64,000 bases of DNA, from positions 261,700,395 to 261,764,394 of the forward strand of contig OW240915.1 in NCBI GenBank assembly GCA_933207985.1, written 5' to 3'. The notes under the pieces were generated by a model. That model was given only the letters and a program-made list of their open reading frames with translations. It had not been told where the DNA came from and searched no databases. The position numbers and the translations under genes are program-made. Positions within the stretch are counted from its first letter, which is position 1; every line of letters starts with the position of its first letter. Of the stretch, positions 23,701-34,128 are shown one piece after another. This stretch comes from Pelobates cultripes. Lineage: Eukaryota > Chordata > Amphibia > Anura > Pelobatidae.

Positions 23701-24819
23701 TTTTGAGACATCGCGGCAGAGGCGGGCCAGGCTGGGATGGGGAAGTGGGAGGTGGGGGGGGATGAGGGGAAAAGAGAGAGGGGGGGGAGAGAAGTTAGAT
23801 ATAATAAGTGGTGGGGGGGAGGAGAGATGTCGGGGAGAGCAAGTCTGTTGGTGACCGTCGGTGTGTGTGTGGGGGTGGGGGATAGTGTGGTCAGGGGTAA
23901 AAGACAACAGTGACCCAAGATCGGTCGTGTTCCCCAGGGGACGTCCGATCCGTCTATGGTTGGTAAGACCTCTGGGCCCGATCGAATTTACAAGCCGAGT
24001 CGGTTGTGTGGGGTTGTAGTAACCAGGTGGAGTGAAATTCTCATGTGGAAATTGAGGCTACTGCTTGTGCCCGGCTCAAGTGAGTTGCTCGGGTTACCTG
24101 AGCCTGGGGAGCCAATCGCTCGAGAACGCATCGCCGCCGTGAGCTGCAGACCCTTTGTGTATATATCAGAGAGTTATGTAACAGTGGGGGAAGAAGAAAA
24201 AAAATAAAATAAAATAAAATAAATTAGGAGGGGTTAACTTGAACATTATAGCATAAACTTGTCCTAACGTAGTATACTATTAAACGGCCGGAGCCAGGCC
24301 TGTCCCGCCTCATGGTCCCCTAACAGTCCTCGCCCACCTCTTTAGTCCCCCCTGCGGGTGTCAGCTCCCCCCTGGTACGTCTGAGGTGCCTACCTAGGAT
24401 CTCTCCTCCCCATTGTGTCTGTGTCTCAGGTCCCACTAGCCCAGTTAGATGCCTCAGTTTATCGGGCCCACTTATTCCCTAACCCGAGGCCTGGTGTGGT
24501 GCCCCCCCTATATGCTTGGGCTAGGTATCATAGGCTTGTAGTGTCTATCTTGTTGGCTACAGGGGGTGTAGTGTCGCCCCCCCCCCTCCCCGAACCACCC
24601 CGAACAGGCACCCGGCCCCGCTCCCCGCCCACTCCCTCTGTGTCCCCCAAGCCCGCTAGTTCCACGAACTTCCCTCCTGCACCCGAGCAAAACTAGTAAG
24701 GGGAACCTTTAACAGCCACATGTGGAGGGATATGAGTGCCCAGGTTGTGTGCCCAAGGCCCACCCGCGCCCCTATGATGGAGTGACCATGATCGTAGAGT
24801 AAGTTAGCCCTCCACATAT

Positions 24820-24935
24820 GTGAGTTTCGTGTCTGCTATCCCTCCTCCCAAGTAGGCTTTTCCCACCCGCAAGTAGGGTGAGTTTCGTGTCTGCTATCCC
24901 TCCTCCCAAGTAGGCTTTTCCCACCCGCTGTAGCT
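24820..24935. repeat. 59-bp direct duplication in the LINE 5' region
   Basis: GTGAGTTTCGTGTCTGCTAT begins at 24820 and again at 24879, with the 59-bp unit repeated almost exactly. Tandem short repeats in the 5' untranslated region are common in LINEs, where they can act as promoter units. That role is only an inference here. Confidence 0.85.
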
Positions 24936-25558
24936 TTCTGGATGGCTAAGAGTCCTGGGTTTTGTCCGTAAGGCGTGGGCTGGAGTTCTGAGGCAGTTAA
25001 ATCCCGGAGCAGGCCGGGGACCCCCGGGGGAGAGGGAGGAGAAGGGAGGGGAGCAACCCAGCCAGCGTGGGCCTTGTCGTGGGGCAAAGTTTTAGAGCAG
25101 AGAGGGGAGGCACATACCGCCAATGGGAGAAACCTCTGCAAGTCCAGGGTGTCCGCACCCGCCAGGTGTGCAGATGAAGGGGGGACCGCCATCCCGCGGG
25201 GGAGGGTGGATCTCAGACCCATGTGACTCCGGGCTTTATTCTTCGGGGCCGTCCGGTCCCCCTCTCCGTGGGGGCCTTTCCCTCCGGTTGCTAGGCGGTC
25301 AACAGGTGTAAGATCCTAAATTGCAGGGATGGAAGTTAAATTGGGCATTAAAACTGCAGTGTCGGAGGCGCAGCTAGCTGCAGACCAGAGCAGACGTATC
25401 TTGGAAAGCTCTGTGTCAAAGCTAGCAAAATAACTGATGTAAGGACAGAAATTGTGCTTTTACCGCTCCCATACTTCATATACCAGTTGGGGAGGTGATG
25501 ATGGGCGACCCTATCAGCTGCGATATCGGCGAACTACTGCGGAACTCACAAAAGGCGC

Positions 25559-26461
25559 ATGGATGGATTCTCTGACTCCAACAATGCTTACCCGGACCTG
25601 GGAGAAGACGCCTTGATGAACCTGCCCACAGTACACAAGGCCCCACCACCTCCATCAGGAGACCCGGTCACTGCAGACATACTGAAAAAGATTTTTGCAG
25701 AACTCAGGCAGGACTTCGCTGCCAACAGGGCATACTTCAAGGAGGCAATTGAAGGGGCCACTATAAGACTCACCCTCCTAGAGGCCTCTGCAAGCTCCCG
25801 AGCATATTCACACTGGAGCAAAGAGTCTCAGATCTCCACAAAGAACAACTCGGTATAACCGAGAAGGTGTAGGCCCTGGAAGACCCCAGATGAAAGCACA
25901 ACTTAAAGATTAAAGGGGTGCCTGAGGCCACAAGACTTACTGATTTCCCACATTACATACGACGCTTGCTGGCGACACTGCTACAACCTAAACAAGCAAA
26001 ACTTGTGAAACTAGATGGAATGTTCCGCCTGCCTAAGCCGGCAAATGCGCCCCCAACTGCTACAGCAGATCTTATAGTGTGGTTTCAATCCCTCCAGGAC
26101 AAGGCCACACTGCTAGCACCGGCCCAAGGGAGAACCCCTCTACCATTCACGGACTCTCACATTCCACTGTTCCCTGATCTCACGAGGAGCACACTCAGCG
26201 AAAATCGCTTCAACCAAGCCTACAACACCCGCGCCAAAAGTATCGCTGGGGGTTCCACATCTCATCACTTTCACAGTCCAGGGGTCTACCTACCGGGTGA
26301 GGAGCCCACAGGAACTAGACTTACATCTGGTCTGGTTAGGCCTGGCAGCTCCACTACCAGAGACCACTGCCACTCTGTCCCGGCTGGACTCCTCCACAGT
26401 AAAGGAGTTCACACCCAGATCGTCTCGGGTGATACAGCCTGAGGGACACATGTTGAACTGA
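25559..26461 (+). pseudogene. LINE ORF1 (RNA-binding chaperone type), broken
   Basis: ORF1 proteins of L1-like LINEs form coiled-coil trimers that bind LINE RNA. The N-terminal part (25559-25858) has ILKKIFAELRQDF and RAYFKEAIEG, a heptad-like helix. The central part (from about 25905) has NLKIKGVPEA, then HYIRRLLATLL, KLDGMFRLPKP and FPDLTRSTL, the order seen in L1 ORF1 RRM-like and C-terminal domains. Defects: a frameshift near 25800, two stops near 25869 and 25888 in the continuing frame, and another frameshift near 26230-26270 before the stop at 26459-26461. The best start is the ATG at 25559; an open stretch continues a little upstream. Not functional. Confidence 0.83.
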
Positions 26462-26655
26462 CATTTGCACATCCTTCAGGATGCCACATATTCCGCCACT
26501 ACAACTTGTGAATATGCACATCACGTTACAAATGTTATTTTGCTTTATGGTTGTTATTTTATTCTTCATTATTAATCTTGCATAACCTGCATAACTAGTA
26601 ATGTCAGAGTGGGTAGATGTACATCCCCACTTACTGTTTCACGTGGTACGACTGC

Positions 26656-26760
26656 CAGGGCCGCCATCAGGGGATGACAACCATGACAGTTGTCATGGGC
26701 CCGGCGGTCCTGGGGGACCCTGACTGCTTTGGCAGTCCTGGGCCCCACATTCCCTCTCTG

Positions 26761-26805
<45 letters not shown>

Positions 26806-27308
26806 CGATGATCGCTATATATATGTGCAGCCGTGGGCCCCCGGCCCCCTATACTTGCAGAGGGGGCCCAGCAGACTGCAGGAGCACATTACAGCTCTTC
26901 CCTCTCTCTAACTCCCATGAGACCTGCGGCCGGCAGAGCGTTGCCATGGGTTACCATGGCAATGCTCCGCGTGGCACGCAGACCACACTCGCGGGAGTTA
27001 GAGCGAGGGAAATGCTGTAATGTGCTCCTGCAGTCTGCTGGGCCCCCTCTGCAAGTAATCTCCCCCCTCCCTGAATCAGGTAAGAAGCCGGGAGGGGGGA
27101 GAAACATTTATTACATTACATGCATACACTAGTAACACACACACACACTCTCTGCATTCATTACACTAACACACACTCTGCATTCATTACACTGACACAC
27201 ACTCTGCATCCACTACACTGACACACACTCTGTATTCACTACACTGACCACTACACTACCAGACCTTGTGCTTTGTCAGGGGCCCCAAAATTTCTGGTGG
27301 CGGCCCTG
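26656..27308. mobile_element. non-autonomous hAT, 653 bp, inside the ORF1-only LINE
   Basis: ACGACTGC lies at 26648-26655 and 27309-27316. The element starts CAGGGCCGCCATCAG and ends CTGGTGGCGGCCCTG. Inside are an (AT)n run (26763-26804), a perfect-arm pair CCCAGCAGACTGCAGGAGCAC...GTGCTCCTGCAGTCTGCTGGG around an ACCATGG centre (26868-27042), and a CACACTCTGCATTCA tandem array (27145-27245). No transposase is encoded. Confidence 0.95.
26763..26804. repeat. (AT)n microsatellite
   Basis: An uninterrupted run of about 21 TA/AT dinucleotides within the hAT element. Confidence 0.97.
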
Positions 27309-27726
27309 ACGACTGCAGTAAGCTCTTGGGCAAATAGGCCCGCACATCTGGCGATTACACGCTAGAGATGTCAAAACTAGCGTTGGCACTGCTTTTCTCC
27401 CCTCTAGTACCCATAATAGAGCTAGGACAACCCAACTATGTAAAGCCCTGGAGGGGGTGACACCCTGGAGCACCCAGCTTTCATGAGATAAGACGGTACC
27501 ATATGTATCTTATTGTTGTACCCAAGGGGGCTTATAGCGTTGTCTAAAACCTGTTGATTCCCTTGTTTTCTTTACACATAAAAATCACTCTGCATGTTAC
27601 TGTGCACAAGTCTTTATCTATATCTTGACCATTGTATGTGAACATCTTGGGCGATAGCCCACCCAATGTATTTTTAACATGCTGAGTGAACAAAAATAAA
27701 GAATTAAAAATAAAAAACTGCAGTGT

Positions 27727-28118
27727 TCAAATAAAGATTCTTAGTTGCAGGGATGGAAGTTAAATTGGGCCTGAGGAAAAAGAAGGATGCACAGTTATAT
27801 ATACCTTATTATATCCTATCAGTCAGATTAATTATTACTATAGGTAACTGCAAGTACAAATTTTACAGTAATAAACTATAAGTAAAAATGGTAACATTGT
27901 AATAGTAAATTAATATGTAGTAAAAGGGTGGAAGGAATCCGGTGAGGTATCTTCTGAATGCCAGTCCATACCTTAAAACTGCAGTGTTCAAATGAAGATT
28001 ATTAGTTGCAGGGATGGAAGTTAAATTGGGCCTTAAAACTGCAGTGTCCAAATGAAGATTCTTAGTTGCAGGGATGGGGGGTCAGGGGCAGGAGTGGTGG
28101 AACAGACTAGCCATTTAG
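27727..28118. repeat. old tandem repeat, copies 2 and partial 3
   Basis: The phrase TTAGTTGCAGGGATGG occurs near 27743, 28003 and 28062 (a variant, CTAAATTGCAGGGATGG, is at 25317), each followed or preceded by TTAAAACTGCAGTGT. The block TAACTGCAAGTACAAAT...GGTAACATTGTAATAG (27846-27905) matches 16757-16818. The repeat is interrupted at 28118 by a Penelope-like insertion and resumes at 29078. Confidence 0.8.
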
Positions 28119-29077
28119 AGTATCTCTTACAAAGATTTGTATCGAGAGATAGAGGGAAAAAGACCAAACAAAGAAAAGCTCTAAAACTGGATGAATATAG
28201 GAATTCACCAAAAACCTATTAAAAACAGAATAAATAGGATCTGCTGCACAGGAGGTGTAGCAGTAAAAAATCCAGGAGCTGATAAATATTAAAGGATAAT
28301 AATGTAGTGATAAATATATAGGTAGATGTCTCTGAGGAAGTAGGGCTACCCCTACGAAACGCGTCAGACGAAGCTCGAGGTTACAGATTGTCCACACAAA
28401 GACGAGAGATAGGAGGTGTCAGCACAGCAGCCCGGCAACTTTCCCGATCACTGGCGTTTTGATCGCAACATCTGATCAGCAGCGCAGCTCCCCCGAAGTG
28501 CGGCTCGAGGTGGAACGCACTGTGGAACGCAGACCGACCTCACCGGTCACCAGATGCCAGTTACTGTATCAATATCGCAATCCGAATCCATCCGTGCCGG
28601 TGCTTAAGGTTACTGTGCATATTTTACCTTCCTAACTTCTATTGCTCTCTATGTGGACTTATTTTTAATATATTTTTATGTTTCAATAAATTTTTGTTAC
28701 TTTTTAACTTATTCTTTGGCGATACATTTTATTTATTGCTTAGGGCTTATTGCTATGTACTGGCTCTTTGCCCAACTATACACATTTTTCTATCACATTG
28801 TATTAGGTGATAGTTTATTCAATTATTTATTTATTTTCTAACTTCTGTAACTTTCCTCCATAGTTAGTGAGTGAAAGTATATCATTTGGCACATATTACT
28901 CTTTTTCCAGAATTCTGTTTTCTGGGTTATGAGATAACTGCCATACATATATAGTTTGTGTATATACACAAATCTTTATATCTATCCGATTTCCTGCAAC
29001 TACATTATTATCCTTTAATATTTATCAGCTCCTGGATTTTTTACTGCTACACCTCCTGTGCAGCAGATCCTATTTAG
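28119..29077. mobile_element. Penelope-like retroelement fragment with hammerhead-like motif
   Basis: AGACTAGCCATTT precedes the insert (28106-28118) and is repeated right after it (29078-29090), a 13-bp target duplication. The insert carries an inverted repeat: about 28222-28300 (AGGATCTGCTGCACAGGAGG...TTTATCAG complement) against 29005-29077. It also holds a GAAACGCGTC motif of the kind found in Penelope-like pseudo-LTRs. Inverted partial copies at the ends are common in that class. No reverse transcriptase or GIY-YIG coding survives, so this is a terminal-repeat-only copy. Confidence 0.7.
28328..28370 (+). ncRNA. hammerhead-ribozyme-like motif
   Basis: In order: a stem I strand GTCT, core CTGAGGA (fits CUGANGA), a six-pair stem II GTAGGG/CCCTAC around CTAC, core GAAA, a two-pair stem III (AC..GT), the cleavage-site C, and the closing stem I strand AGAC. 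This is the minimal short-stem-III form known from Penelope-like elements. One extra A lies between CTGAGGA and stem II, so activity is uncertain. It would self-cleave the element's RNA if active. Confidence 0.6.
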
Positions 29078-29209
29078 ACTAGCCATTTGTTGCACATTTT
29101 TAAATATTTGCCTATTAAATCCTATCAGCCAAAATATTAATTACTACAGGTAACTGCAAGTACAATTAGTACAGTAGTAAACTATAAGTAAAAATGGTAA
29201 CATTGTAAT
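29078..29209. repeat. old tandem repeat, continuation of copy 3
   Basis: Continues from the Penelope-like insert with TTGCACATTT...CCTATCAGCC...TAACTGCAAGTACAA...GGTAACATTGTAAT, then stops where a gypsy LTR begins at 29210. Confidence 0.8.
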
Positions 29210-30310
29210 TGTTACGGAGTTCCCTGTACCCCTGGTTGGGTACCTCCGCCAAGGACCGCTTCCTAGCTGGAACAGGGGACAAACCGCAGCGCTTCTGCCC
29301 ACAGTCGCCGTGGCTGGTCTGGGGTCCTGGAACCACTCCCTCCTGAAATTCGCTCTCGATACCTCCAGGCACTGGACAACACTCTAGTCTAGCTCTAGTC
29401 ATTACAAGGGCTTTCCCCATTTAATCCTCCACACTGGAACAGTGATTAAAGAGTAGCCCTTTCCACAACTGGCCTTATATGCAGGTCCCCATGCAAGGGG
29501 CACTCCCCCCTGGACCTGAGAGTAGACTACAGTAAAAACATACATATGATTACATTAGCTCTCAGGTCCATGGAACTCCCATACAATACAAGATAATCCC
29601 TCCCCTGTGCCTGGGAGATAATTGAGTCAGAGACTGTAAAAAACTCAATTATCTACAGGCACAAAAAACACACATTTCCCAAACACCACAAAAGTACCTT
29701 TAAAATATATATAAAACCCCCTAAAAGTTACATCCCCTGATAGTCCTGATCTGGGTGACCAACATATCCAAAAATCACCCAGATTGGTTCAGGGGTTCAG
29801 GATTTTCCTGGAAGTCATAATTTGACCAACCGTACACATGGTCCCATGCCCAAAACAGTTCCAGAGAATCAGGGCTTGCGGTCGGTCTAGTTTGGTATTT
29901 TAAAACCGAACAAATTACAGAACATAGTCAATATTCTTACCCTGGAGCTTGTTTCCCTTGTTTGTGGGAACGTTTCCACTGAACAGTGTCTAAGTGTTGT
30001 AAAACTAGGCGGTCATGGTAGTCCAGCGGTGTTTGCGTGTTTCTGTGTCCGAAAATAGTTCCATGAACTTGACAACCAAACACTGCTGCCAGTGTTCATG
30101 CAAACAAGATGGTCGCCTCCTCGTGGTCGTCCATAGGAAATACGGCCACCCAGACGAACACATAGAACACTGCCGTGGAAATTGCTACAAAGTAGCAATT
30201 CGGCTTAGCAAGCTCCAGTGTGGTCTCCAGTTGTGCAGACAATGCACTGACACAAGGACGTGGCAGAACTCATGCGCCCGCCACATGCTGCTCAACAGGG
30301 ACAGGGGACA
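29210..30310 (-). mobile_element. gypsy LTR, antisense, diverged
   Basis: It begins TGTTACGGAGTTCCCTGTAC, the reverse complement of an LTR end (...CTCCGTAACA). Internally, 29735-29800 is the complement of the palindrome GATCTGGGTGA...TTCACCCAGATC found in the LTR at 44232-45282, and the order of shared blocks is the same. No internal region or second LTR is attached, so it is a solo or truncated LTR. The right boundary (near 30310) is approximate and a target duplication was not found. Confidence 0.7.
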
Positions 30311-30447
30311 TCCCCTATTTTATTTTGTTATTCCATCTTCCCATCTCTATAGTCTCTAATCTATTCTCTACCATCTGAACCATTCTGTTCAACTTTTATA
30401 GCCTCCTTTTCCTCATATCATTCTGTTGTCTCCCTTCATCCTATCTA

Positions 30448-30590
30448 ACACATATATATCTAATGATATATTTACAAATAGCTGATGACACAGGAGTGAA
30501 AGGAGCAAGTTAGTGGGACTTCCCTTGTTTTAGTAATAGGGATTTTTTGACCAATGCAATGTTTGTTCTGGAATATTTACAAAAATATTT
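30448..30590. repeat. 140-bp direct repeat, copy 1
   Basis: AATGATATATTTACAAATAGCTG through GGAATATTTACAAAAA is almost identical to 34001-34128. The right side of copy 1 joins a fragment of the TTAA MITE family (30590-30680). Confidence 0.85.
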
Positions 30591-30685
30591 CTGGCACTAT
30601 AGGGTCTTTAGGTGTGTCCCCCCCCACCCTCAGGGTCCTACTCCCGCTGGTCTCAAGGGGGCTGAAGGGGTTAAACACAGTCTTT
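30590..30685. mobile_element. TTAA MITE fragment
   Basis: TGGCACTATAGGGTCTTTAGGTGTG...CTCAAGGGGGCTGAAGGGGTTAAACAC matches an internal part of the element at 34619-35111 (34664-34742). The termini are missing. Confidence 0.75.
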
Positions 30686-31574
30686 CAATCCCACAGTGGA
30701 GGAAGAGCAGTCAGGGCTCAATGTAAAAGGTTGCCAGGAAACAAGTTCTTGCTTTTAACATGTGAAAGATGGCAGTTGTGCTAACTGGCATTCTGTGGCA
30801 CTCATAATATGGTTGGTCCAGCCACAATAAATAATCTCAATTGAGCCATAAGATTGGGACTCCTTAAGTACAAAGGAGCAGTAGACCCAGGGCCGGATTA
30901 AGAGCACAGTGGGCCTGGTGCTGACAATTATGATGGGCCTAATTACGGAATCTTATCGACCAAAAACACTAAAACAATCATACCTCCCAAGCGTCATGTA
31001 TCTGATGGAGATGGTGCTGGAGGGAAACTCATAGGATGCAGCAATAAGAAAACACATACTCTATGCTAATTTCTCTCTAATTTATGCTTTCATCTTTCAA
31101 GTAAATCCATAACCCCTAACAGCAGTGTCCAGTGAAGCAGGAAGTCAATGGGCGGGGTAAAAGGGTGTGCCACTGGCGCAAAAAGGGGGCATGTTTGTCC
31201 AAAGAATTGGAAGGTCAGCCTGGCATGAATGCATGTCAGGCTGCCTGGCAATCCTGCAGGCTGTCCAACTAAGGGCATACAATGCAGGCAGCACCTTGAG
31301 CTTGACATACATGCGTCTAATGATGCCCTCACTCCGTTCTTTCTAAGGACTTTCCCCTAGCACTCGCTGGTCCACTTGTCTCCTTACCTTCTTACTAGCA
31401 AGCAGAAGTTCCTGGTATAGTCTGAGACAGAGAGAAGGTGTCTGTAGTGAGTGTAGAAGAAAGGGGACATGCCACAGTGTTAGAGAGACCAACGTCTGCA
31501 TTACCTAAACTAACTTTAATGTCAGCCAGTGCACACAAGTTTTGTTCCCATACATCCCTCTTAAGATTCCAAAC

Positions 31575-31620
31575 TTAAAGGGACATTATAGTCACCAGAA
31601 CAAGTACAGCTTATTGACTC
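31575..31620. mobile_element. TTAA MITE end fragment within the hAT
   Basis: TTAAAGGGACATTATAGTCACCAGAACAA matches the left end of the elements at 11713 and 63333. It runs straight into the minisatellite. Confidence 0.65.
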
Positions 31621-32850
31621 AGTCTCGCAAGTCACCCAGTGTCTCAGTGTCCCTATGTATCACAGTGTCAGTGTCCCCATCTCACCCAGTCCCCTAGTGT
31701 CTGTGTCCCCATTTCTCCCAGTGTCCCAATGTCTCAGTGTGTCCCCATGTCACTAGGATACTGGGGACACAGAGAGACCCGGGGACACAGAGACATGGGG
31801 ACACTGGGAGACATGGGGACACTGGAAGACATGGGGAAACTGAGACATTTAGGGAAACGGGGAGAAATGGGGACACTGAGACACTAGGGACACAGACACT
31901 GGGAGACATGGGGACACTGAAACATTTGGGGACACTAAGACACTAGGGACACAGACATGGGAACACAGACATTGGGAGACTAGGGAACACTGGGAGACTA
32001 GGGGACACTGGCTGGGAGACAGACACGTGGGGACACTGGGAGACATGGGGACAGTTGTGGACATAGACATGTGGACACTGGGACATATAGGGACACTGGG
32101 AGACATGGGGACACCAGGCACACTGAGACACTAAGAACACAGACACTGGGAGACATGGAGACACTGAAACATTTGGGGACACTAAGACACTAGGGACACA
32201 GAGACTGGGAGACTAGGGGACACTGGGAGATTAGGGGATACTGGGAGACTAGGGGACACTGGCTGGGAGACAGACACTTGGGGAGACACGGGGACAGTTG
32301 TGAACATAGACATGGGGACATTGGGACACATGGGGACACTAGGCACACTGAGAGACATGGGACACAGACACTGGGAGACTTGGGGACACTGTGACCCTAG
32401 GGACACTGGCTGGGGGACATAGTGTCTCCGTGTCCCAATGTCTCCAAATGTCCCTATGTCTCACAGCGTCCCCATGTGTCTCAGCATCCCCATGTTTCCC
32501 CTAGTGTCTCAGTGTCCCCATGTTTCCCAGTGTCCCCAAGTGTCTGTTTCCCCAGGTCTCACAGTGTCTGTGTCCCCTAGTGTCTGTGTTCCCATGTGTC
32601 CCCTAGTGTCTGTGTCCCATAGTGTCTGTGTCCCCATGTCCCCAAGTGTTTCAGTGTCCCCATGTTTTCCAGTATCCCCAAGTGTCTCAGTGTTCCCTGG
32701 TCTCCCAGTGTCTGTGTCCTAGTGTCTCAGTGTCCCCTAGTGTATGTGTCATCATGTGTCCCCTAGTGTCTGTGTCCCATAGTGTCTCAGTGTCCCCATA
32801 TGTCCCCTAGTGTCTCAGTGTCCCCATGTGTCCCTGCTGCCTTTCCCCCC
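31620..32850. repeat. head-to-head GGGACACTGGGAGACATG minisatellite
   Basis: The outer parts (31635-31745 and 32415-32835) read GTCTCAGTGTCCCC; the inner part (31755-32415) reads the complement, GGGACACTGGGAGACATGG. Thus the whole array is a large imperfect inverted repeat, as at 14520-15125. Open frames in it are repeat artefacts. Confidence 0.88.
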
Positions 32851-33599
32851 ATCCCTCACTTACCTGAGCTGTAGAGCTGCTGTCTGGACTCTCTGTGCTG
32901 TGTAGTTGCTCCCCCACGGATCAGTGAGTAGTAGAGAGAGGCAGGGATATTCTGTAACTTCCTATCCCTGCCTCTTTCCACACACAGTATTGCAGAGTAA
33001 TTTCCATTTATTCTGAGAAAATGACCTGCATTTGTTTTGCTGGTATTACTGCAATACCGGCACAGCCAGGCAGCCTCAAATACCATCTGTGCCATTAAAA
33101 TACCAGTCAGGTGGCAAACCTAAGAGTAGTGTTTTTTTTTTTAAATGGGCCTATTTCATGGGCCTGGGCCTGGGCCTGGAGCTGCAGCTCCATCAGCCCC
33201 TATGTTAATCCGGCCCTGAGTAGACCCCAAGAGCTGGTCAGCATTTTCCCACAGGTTAGTAAATTGCAGGAGTTAGTTGTAATTCTTTGGACCTTGTGCT
33301 TTACCGTCTGTTTCATCATGTGCCTGTATAGTATTGTGCCTGCAAGTGTCTTATCTGTGTCTTACCGTCTGTCTCATCAAGTGCCTGCATATTATTGTGC
33401 CTGCATGTGAATTATCTGTTTGACTGTGTCTGTGTGCAAGTACAACTCTATTTCTACCAGAGATGTATCTATTGTGTCCAAAATTCAATGAGAAGGCCAG
33501 AGATGCATCTATTGGTCATGGTCCCCCAGCACTTCTCTATGACTCAGAGTGTGACATCGAACCCTCTGAGTCAATGACAAAGTGCCGGACCGGAGCTCT

Positions 33600-33900
33600 T
33601 TAAGCGATCTGAACCAGATAAATGTAGACCACAATTATTCTCCAACAGACAACCACGTTTCAAGCTTCCCTAATGTTCCAACACTGGACCACAAGAGAAA
33701 ATACTCCCCTCCTGCCAAAATGTAAGCAGTAAGGCGGGCAAATGATAAATATACATAAAACTCAATTACACTCAGTCTCCCCTCCATACAACATTCAGCC
33801 ACCACACACAACACTCACAAAAATATAGTCCAGGTCTCTAGGAGGGATCACCAATCTAGCACCCTGCCTAGGGTCCTGGGTAATTTTAATCCGGAACTGC
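33600..33900. repeat. CA-rich remnant of a decayed element
   Basis: CA-rich sequence followed by GTCTCTAGGAGGGAT...CACCCTGCCTAGGGTCCTGGG, which parallels the flanks of the hAT at 14189-15533. Probably an old non-autonomous DNA element; the ends are not defined. Confidence 0.45.
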
Positions 33901-34000
33901 TACATTTTCCTTTTAAATAGGATTGATGGGTGACTACCAGAACACCAAATGTTTTATAGGTTATCATTAAAGAGCATCACTTTATCCCACATAGGATCAT

Positions 34001-34128
34001 GAATGATATATTTACAAATAGCTGATGACACAGGAGTGAAAGGAGCACGTTAGTGGGACTTCCCTTGGTTTAGTAATAGGGATTTTTTGACCAATGCAAT
34101 GTTTGTTCTGGAATATTTACAAAAACAA
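34001..34128. repeat. 140-bp direct repeat, copy 2
   Basis: Nearly identical to 30448-30588, with only a few substitutions by eye. Its right side is different from that of copy 1. Confidence 0.85.

Larger units (their letters stand above)
17830..23711 (-). pseudogene. LINE ORF2: endonuclease - reverse transcriptase - zinc finger
   Basis: ORF2 nicks the target and copies LINE RNA into it. From the Met at 23711 the apurinic-type endonuclease motifs are seen in order: QETHF, GDLN, RIDYIF and SDHAPV. The reverse transcriptase follows with PGPDG, LPKEGKDP, SYRPISLLN, DAEKAFDRV, GTRQGCPLSPLLF and the catalytic YADD. After the hAT (18950-21009) the same frame resumes within the tripeptide W-H-S and continues through a C-x2-C-x7-H-x4-C finger (CWRCG...) to the stop at 17830. 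About 1277 codons remain without the insertion. Defects: two adjacent stop codons (23532-23537) inside the endonuclease and the 2-kb hAT insertion. Otherwise it is remarkably well kept, so the copy is not old. It is non-functional as it stands. Confidence 0.9.
16909..25309 (-). mobile_element. L1/Tx1-type LINE, antisense, split by a hAT insertion
   Basis: On the minus strand the element runs from about 25309 (5' end) to an AATAAA-containing A-rich tail at 16909-16930. It holds ORF2 (23711 down to 17830) interrupted by a hAT at 18950-21001. Without the hAT it is about 6.3 kb, close to full LINE length. The 1.6 kb upstream of ORF2 shows no ORF1-like coiled-coil protein, only proline-rich open stretches. 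Both flanks are copies of the same old tandem repeat; a clean target duplication was not found, so a few dozen flanking bases may have been lost. Confidence 0.8.
25363..27713 (+). mobile_element. LINE with ORF1 but no ORF2 (5' leader - ORF1 - tail)
   Basis: The 13-bp direct repeat AAAACTGCAGTGT at 25350-25362 and 27714-27726 brackets the element exactly. Inside are a 200-bp leader, a broken ORF1 (25559-26461), then untranslated sequence ending in AATAAAGAATTAAAAATAAAA. No ORF2 is present. A hAT (26656-27308) sits in the 3' region; without it the element is about 1.7 kb. A 13-bp duplication plus an A-rich tail are hallmarks of LINE target-primed insertion. A second copy with the same layout and tail lies antisense at 34585-36420. 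Confidence 0.87.
30888..33218. mobile_element. non-autonomous hAT, 2.3 kb, with minisatellite core
   Basis: AGTAGACC lies at 30880-30887 and 33219-33226. The element begins CAGGGCCGGATTAAGAGC and ends GTTAATCCGGCCCTG, a perfect terminal inverted repeat over CAGGGCCGGATTAA. Its left 330 bp and right 300 bp match the older copy at 14189-15533. The middle 1.2 kb is the GGGACACTGAGACA minisatellite, longer here than in the other copy. No transposase is present. Confidence 0.95.

Noticed and set aside
24836..25222. 128-codon minus-strand frame as LINE ORF1
   Set aside because: Proline-rich, no coiled coil and none of the ORF1 blocks seen at 25559 or 35570; better treated as 5' leader.
26656..27308. 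Possible complete hAT transposon with its own transposase
   Set aside because: Only 653 bp and no transposase-like frame; classed as non-autonomous.
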